Shown: piece by piece, positions 58,501-64,000 of the stretch
Numbering within the stretch: the first letter of the stretch is position 1
Layout: every line of letters begins with the position of its first letter
Assembly (NCBI GenBank): GCA_050084515.1
Contig: CM114271.1
Coordinates: 66,092,001-66,156,000, forward strand
Direction of reading: 5' to 3'
Length of the DNA stretch: 64,000 bases
DNA from: Blasia pusilla
Taxonomy: Eukaryota > Marchantiophyta > Marchantiopsida > Blasiales
Notes under the pieces: model-generated
Database searches by the model: none
Seen by the model: only the letters and a program-made list of their open reading frames with translations
Told to the model about the DNA's origin: nothing
Translations under genes and position numbers: made by a program

Positions 58501-59293
58501 AAGCCTCTTGCTCTTATAGGACAGCCCCGGGCTATCTTGATCCCTAAAAGTCTTTAACCTAGATGAAAGGAGGCTATTGAGAAACCCTAAAGGATTAGAT
58601 ACCATTCCTAAAAATAGATTCTTACCTACAGATAATAAAAGTAAATTGTCATAGTAAAAGTAAAAAGTAAAAAAGTAATTTTTGTTCCTGATCTCACAGT
58701 TGCAATTTCAGCATGCTGTTGGTTATGACTTTGGTTTGTGGATTCAGCGCAAGAAAGGGGAGGCCGCGGGAGGAAATGATGATGACAAAAGGAAGGGTCC
58801 ATTACTGGCCGCCAATAGCTTGGTGGAGCACCTTCCTGAAACACATACTGAAAGTAAGCATGTTTTGTGGTGATTCTGCTAAAGCATATTTCTTGGCCCA
58901 CAGTTTTGTCATCTTTGGATAGTAGGATAGATTTCACGAAATAGAAATTATCTTGTTGAGCAGGAGAAAAGTTGGTTTGTGGTGACTAAAACTTAAGATT
59001 GAAATCCCATCCGGAAACTCATTTTTGTCATCATGTCCCACGGTCTGATTTTAGGTGAACTCCCAAACAAGGGAAAACTTTCTCTGCCAAGGGCACCATT
59101 TGCCATCAGACCAAAGCCAGTCACATTTGCGATCAAACCTAAAGCTATCCTTGTCAATCCCAAGGACACAGGACTGGGAGAGTCACTGGAGAATGAGAGC
59201 AGAACTGTGACAGTTCCTCCAGAGAATGGAAATGCTCCTAGTCTAGGTCTCGCTGCTCTCTGCTCAACATACGATAGTAGTGACTCGGATTAA
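55575..59293 (+). CDS. YJU2: YJU2/CWC16-type splicing factor (8 exons)
   Basis: Members join the spliceosome with the Prp19-associated complex and help the first catalytic step. Exons are 55575-55772, 56270-56419, 56583-56717, 57021-57086, 57488-57541, 57777-57872, 58700-58853 and 59055-59293, in frame, for 363 residues. The N-terminus [20 protein letters not shown] is the family start. Two cysteine pairs (C43/C46 in IRCSTCG and C80/C83 in FKCSRC) form the zinc site, and TDPQNSDY and GATRNFEPW follow. Residues from about 117 on are charged and probably helical, with the family segment [14 protein letters not shown]. The tail ends DSSDSD. The YYPPDFDP and [10 protein letters not shown] segments place it with YJU2 (CCDC94) rather than CCDC130. 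Intron 1 is GC-AG (CAG|GCAAGT); the others are GT-AG. The exon 7 start could be 58700 or 58712, both in frame. Confidence 0.95.
55762..56060 (+). repeat. Repeated donor-like units in YJU2 intron 1
   Basis: The real 5' splice site context GACAGGCAAGTTGTCATCTC at 55769 recurs as GACAGGTAAGTTGGCATCTT near 55879 and as GGCAGGTATGTTAGTGTCTC near 56029. Between them the segment AAGGTTTTCTCTRTATTCAG also repeats. The units are therefore about 110 and 150 bases apart, the last lengthened in T and C runs. The two inner copies carry GT where the used site has GC. Confidence 0.85.
58040..58680. other. Possible insertion in YJU2 intron 6
   Basis: Intron 6 is 827 bases, longer than the other introns of this gene. 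Most of it (58040-58680) has a different look, with CCCCGGGCT and a - strand TATAAGAGCAAGAGG. It could be an old LTR or other insertion, but I found no matching copy in the window and no clear termini. Confidence 0.25.
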
Positions 59294-59703
59294 GGAGCTT
59301 TGAGGTATGTGTGAACATGCCCAAACAATGCTTTGAATAAGTGAATAAATGAAGTAACATTGAGTGGTCTGAGCTTATAAATGAGGCTTGTACTTGCATC
59401 ATAGAGAGAAATGGTGATATCGGAGATGAGATGTGTGCCAGTTGTTTGGGGGGTTAGTACTGATTTCATGTCTCTCCTTTGGAAGAATGAGGGCAATCAT
59501 CTATTTCAATACAAAGAAATATACACTTTTTGTCTTAACTGAGTAAATGATGCAGATATTTGCCAGGAGACTGAAATTTGGTTTTTCGTGTGCATTAGTC
59601 ATTGTTTGGTTTTAAAATACCTCATGGATTGTCTGCTTCCTACTGGACCAAGTTGATTTTTATAGAGAATTTTATGCAGGTGACATAGTGTAATGAACTG
59701 GCA

Positions 59704-59891
59704 AACAATATGGGTATTGAGACTTGCCAAGAACAGATTTGAGAGAGTCCTGTCTGATTTCCTGATGTCATGTGGAGTTCTGAGGAGTTGAATTTTCAGT
59801 ACTCAATTTGTCCTCTTTTGGGGCAAGGAGACAATGTTAGGCAATGGGGGCATTCAATTAAACTCTGCCATTTTTTAACAAGATTTTTATG
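59704..59891. repeat. Direct repeat, left copy
   Basis: It starts AACAATATGGGTATTGAG and runs through CTTGCCAAGAACAGATTTGA, CAATTTGTCCT, GGGGCAAGGAGA and GGGGCATTCAATTAA to AACAAGATTTTTATGT. It is homologous to 60557-60722, with small deletions there. Confidence 0.85.
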
Positions 59892-60556
59892 TGAATAAGA
59901 TCGACCAGCAGAAGTATCTCCTTGTACAAAGTGAGAACTAGCATCAACTGACCCATCCATGATTTCAGCTTGTATACAATCAGAAAATCAGTTTTTTAAC
60001 TCGTCAAATCTAAGCCTTACCATGATGTGACTCTCCTTGTTAATTACCTGATACTAAGAATGATTACACAGTCACACCTTGCACTCACAACACAGATCCT
60101 CGGATGTCACTAGCTCAAAGATCACACATGGCTCACATCACTGTGCATAAATGATTTCCATCACCTATCTAGACTTGCCTTCCAGTGAGGCTCTGGTAAG
60201 CACAGAGCACAGTCTCCTCTTCCTTCTCTCCAGATCACTCTGCAGCATGGCCAGTGCTGTACAACACACCAAGAGCCTCAGGAGTCCTCACCAAAAGCTG
60301 TGCATACTGTAGAATTATCTTCTGACTTTGCGTAGAGACAATATATACATGAGGGTGAACATTTCTGACCTTTAGATATTCTTGAACAGATCCATATCCT
60401 AAATAGGTGATGGTGGCCATCCCTAATTCGAGATTACCCTAAAACGATTGAAGAGCTCTAAGATGTCCTCAGCTAACTAAGTTAGTATCCAATTTAGTAT
60501 TCGACTAACTGCTTTTTGGTCATAACTGAACTAGATATTAACAAATCTCAACAAAA

Positions 60557-60722
60557 ACAATATGGGTATTGAGCCTTGCCAAGAACAGATTTGAAAGAGT
60601 TCGTTCTGATTCTCTGATGTCATTTGGAGTCATGAGGAGATGAGTTTTCAATCCTCAATTTGTCCTTTGGGGCAAGGAGATGATGTCAAGCAATAGGGGC
60701 ATTCAATTAACAAGATTTTTAT
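60557..60722. repeat. Direct repeat, right copy
   Basis: Same orientation as the left copy, with CTTGCCAAGAACAGATTTGA, CAATTTGTCCT and GGGGCATTCAATTAA in the same order. About 665 bases separate the two copies. Either a duplication was followed by insertion, or this is the pair of ends of an unrecognised element. Confidence 0.85.
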
Positions 60723-63210
60723 GTTCACAGGGGGAATTACTGCTAATGTACCTCCGAATTCCCAGCGGCTTGTCATTATCACATGAGAATCAACTAGAAT
60801 TGGGTAAGAACTAGATGCCATGAAGGGATTCATCCTCTGTCTTTCGAAAGTGAGCCCTTACAATCATGATGTATTTGAATTAATATCTTAGGTAGGGTCT
60901 ATGCTGTAGTAACATGTAAAGTAAATAGTGGATGATGAGTTGTAATGGTCAGCTGCACAGAAGATTAGGATGAGGAAACAGTGGGAATTTCCGCAAGTAG
61001 AGCTTCTCATACATCAGCCAACTATGGACAGTGATCATAACTGCAAGCCAAGGAGCTCAACTTTCTAACTTGGACAGCCAATTGTGCAGGCCTATAACAT
61101 GTTCGAAAGGACTAGAGAAGGTTACAAGTGGATGGCATGAGTATGTGAACCTGATAGAGGATGTTCGATCAATGTGTCCCAGAATGGTGGGCTCTTGCTG
61201 AAATTACGTTGCCTGAGGTTGGTGAAGCTTGTATCAGCAAGCTTAAGAGCTTAACAGTTGGATTTGTCTGATGAAGTTCTAAGGGATAAGTCTATCTCAG
61301 ATGCACTTCAGCCACAGATTGTGGATCAACTTCAATAGATGGAAGTCATAAAAGTTTTTTGTGTAGTAGATACTAAATATGAAGTTGATATTATACGAGT
61401 GAATGATGCTATTTCTTCTGACTGACATGTGCGCATTGAAGATTGTCTAATGTCAAATACTCTTTGTGTTGAGACACAATTTAACACATTTAGAAGAAAA
61501 GGAAGAGGAACTTCAAATTGTTATCACCCCTATTGAAAATATATTCTCAATAGATATGAGAATGTCGTCTTTAGAAGATAAAACAGAAGAAGAAAATTTA
61601 TAGTAATCCTTTCTTGTCGTCCTCATCCACGAAGTAGGTAAGCTTGATGAGTAATTTGATATAAAAATTTGTAGAGATAATTTTTTCTTAAATTTATCAT
61701 GCGTGGTTATAATCCAATAGCTGGAAGGAAGTGGAGGTTCTTCTCGTAGGTATATTTTACTTGTTCTTAAAATAATAAAACTCCCTCCTCTATATAGACC
61801 CACATGAATCACTAAGATATATGCACTTTGTTGGGAAAATTTTGAAGTCACAATAGGAGGGCCCAAAATTCGATTTCCCAAAATAATTAAGTAGCAATTG
61901 CTACGTATGGATGTTCCACACCATTAAAAGGAACGTCAAGATAGTTTGAAATAAAGATACCATTACCTTCATCTAAAGTACCACAATAAAGATGTAATGC
62001 TGATAGAAAATATTAAAAGAGACCAATTGTTGTAAGAAGTGGAAGGTAAAGTGTGAAGAAGGGAGCAAAGATGTCCCATAAAACTTTACATGATTCAAAA
62101 GGGTCTCTAAAAGAACTTGGGTACATGCCCAATAGGAAAATGTGCATGGAGATGTGGAATTTTTTGTACAATATTCCCGGTGATTACTATGAAGAAGGCG
62201 AGAGTTAGTCGGCACAGACAAGTATGCATTGAACGGGGCGTGGATTGGGATGCTCCATGGACGCCAAGTTGCATTATGACAGAAACACTCAATAGAAGTA
62301 GAAATAAATGCATTGAGGTTAGTAAATTGGGGATTCTTTCTATGGGTATAGATTATTCCTTACTACACTTCTTGTTTGTGCATGTCATGCTAGGTGAGAC
62401 ATATCTAACACAATGTACATTCCCCTATGAGCACATAAGTATTCCATGAAATCCCGATCATCCTTTGCTTGTGGTACGACCAACATGATTGGGACAAACA
62501 TTTAAGAAGAAAGGTGTCGGATCAAGTACGACGATGTGAGATGAGCACTAGGTTGGGCAAGATCATGTACACAAAGGCAAGGCTAGAAGAGATACTTGCA
62601 CATGGTGGGAATGTAGGCGAGGCCACATTGGAAACATTAAAAGCTCTAGAAACTTTATACATGGACTTCTCTTTATAGAAATTTTTTTGCATTATGATAG
62701 GAAAACTTGGCAACATTTTCCATGAATACTTTCAATAGTAGCCTTGGTTGCATTGTACTTGAAGTATAAGTGTATAACTATCTATGACGTTGTGCCATAA
62801 TAGGCATGTGGGTAAAAGGAGTGCAAACATTCAACCATTCCAACATGGATACAAATGCATCAATAGAAGCCTACCATGGAAATATGAAATTGGTTCTAAG
62901 AGAAACAAATAGTTGGTTACCAACTCAACGTTGTGATTGGTTGGTGAACAAGTTAATGGAGCCATTTTACCACCAAATATAGTTTTAGAAAAATGCAGCT
63001 TTTACGCATGATTCCACAAAAATAGACAAGTCAGATGGATATGGATTGCAAGAGGTGGGGCCCACACTTATTTCTCATGTTGGGAGAAAGGACGAGGCTG
63101 GTAGGGCAGCAAGCAGGGAAGGAGTAGTGGTGGGAGGAGGAAGCAACAAGTATGCACAAAACACATAGGTGAGTTATTGTTTGGGGGGGCACAAGAAAAG
63201 TGGAGGTAGG

Positions 63211-63310
63211 GCCCACATGGACAAGTCCTTCCATAGGATGGACTTGGATATGTCCGTGGACACAGACTTTGTCCATATGCAATCTTGCTTTTACAACAAT
63301 GAACATAAGA
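63211..63310. repeat. GGACA/TGTCC palindromic cluster
   Basis: Words GGACAAGTCCTTCC, GGATGGACTTGG, TGTCCGTGGACA and GACTTTGTCC lie within 80 bases and can fold into several hairpins. The reverse complement of the right side (GCAAGATTGCATATGGACAA) matches the start of the insertion at 26124. A related cluster (GGACAAGTCCATCCC, TTGGACATGTCCA) lies at 63724-63790. Confidence 0.6.
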
Positions 63311-64000
63311 GAGAGGGTGGTCTGTGCTTTAATCTTTAAGGGAAGATGCATTCCAGATAGTGGTTGCAATATTACATAATCAATATTGGAATTGGTGAAG
63401 AATCAAACAACAACCGGAATCGTATGTGATGTTTACAACTACCAATCAGAATATTGTACATCTGATTTCCCTTAAAGTTATAAGGGAAGCATATGTAAAA
63501 TCATCTGAAATATTTACTAATGTGTGGATACTGTGCAAAGGATATTGTGTGGGTGCTTGGAACAAACAATGAACAACCCAAGGTATGATGTATTTTTTAT
63601 TCATGGATAAAGTGAATGCCAAGAAGAAATCTAAATTGAGCGGAGTTGAAAAAGGTATGAGTCCCGAAATAGCACCGAAAAATTGAAGTGCGGTAGCAAG
63701 GTAAGATCATGGTTGCAAAAAAAATGGACAAGTCCATCCCTAAGATGGACATGGATGGACAAATTTGGACATGTCCATAGACATGAACTGCAAAAGGTGA
63801 AACCCAAAGACCAAAATAGGAAAATCGTCAAAAACAATATTCACGACGCAATACAGTTGTCACCAACCTTATCCAAAATTTCAAGACAAAGTTACACCCA
63901 AAGAACTAGTTGAGCCCTACAATGTCGACGTGGTAGAACTCTACTTGTTGACTAATTAAGATGTGACAAATCTTTCCCAAACTTCCTTTGTATTTTTCTA

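Larger units (their letters stand above)
59294..64000. other. 3' flank of YJU2 and intergenic region
   Basis: No recognised gene. The first part is the YJU2 3' untranslated region and flank. The region holds a pair of direct repeats (59704-59891 and 60557-60722) and two clusters of GGACA/TGTCC words (63211-63310 and 63724-63790). A 69-codon frame at 62469-62678 has a charged, helix-like composition (RRKVSDQVRRCEM, KARLEEILAHGG) and could be a captured exon, but I do not recognise it. Confidence 0.4.

Noticed and set aside
1-64000. CRISPR array, bacterial operon or prophage
   Set aside because: The genes are intron-containing plant genes; the tandem repeats found are few-copy and directly adjacent, without spacers.

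Overview
The window reads as nuclear DNA of a land plant. It holds a plastid-type transketolase with a transit peptide, long spliceosomal introns, and a thick cover of decayed plant retrotransposons (Ty3/gypsy chromoviruses, a second Ty3/gypsy family, Ty1/copia) plus short Helitrons. The gene structures and the gypsy types would fit a bryophyte or lycophyte as well as another plant; the sequence alone does not settle the species.

Three host genes can be supported, all on the + strand and all spliced. (1) A Yippee-like zinc-binding protein at 10705-15781: three exons, 111 residues, with the exact family spacing C-X2-C-X52-C-X2-C. It appears only after splicing across a 3.4-kb and a 1.3-kb intron. 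(2) A plastid transketolase at 29797-33615: seven exons, 746 residues, with the key motifs in place. (3) A YJU2/CWC16 splicing factor at 55575-59293: eight exons, 363 residues, four zinc-ligand cysteines, and a GC-AG first intron. A broken trihelix (Myb/SANT-like) gene lies at 37.3-37.9 kb on the - strand. A set of possible exons of an unrecognised gene lies at 40.8-43.3 kb on the - strand.

The rest is mostly mobile DNA. At 1-6210, two decayed chromovirus copies stand head to tail and share an LTR of the TGTAACC...GTTACA type; a third copy (LTR, primer-binding site and gag) lies inverted at 19.3-21.7 kb. A second gypsy family has an old copy at 24.3-27.0 kb and a better copy at 43.6-47.3 kb. 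Its 0.61-kb LTR also occurs as a solo LTR inside the first chromovirus copy. A 5'-truncated copia element (47.3-50.3 kb) abuts the second gypsy copy, and its integrase lacks the catalytic glutamate. At 51.0-54.6 kb there is a cluster of short Helitrons, two pairs of them arranged head to tail. Several local tandem duplications (periods of about 66, 92, 115, 136 and 197 bp) are scattered through the window.

The host genes show no functional link to one another: carbon metabolism in the plastid, pre-mRNA splicing, and a zinc-binding protein of unknown role. No new multigene system was found. The points most worth following are the GC-AG intron with repeated donor-like units, the Helitron tandems, the shared-LTR chromovirus array, and the unidentified exon series at 40.8-43.3 kb.
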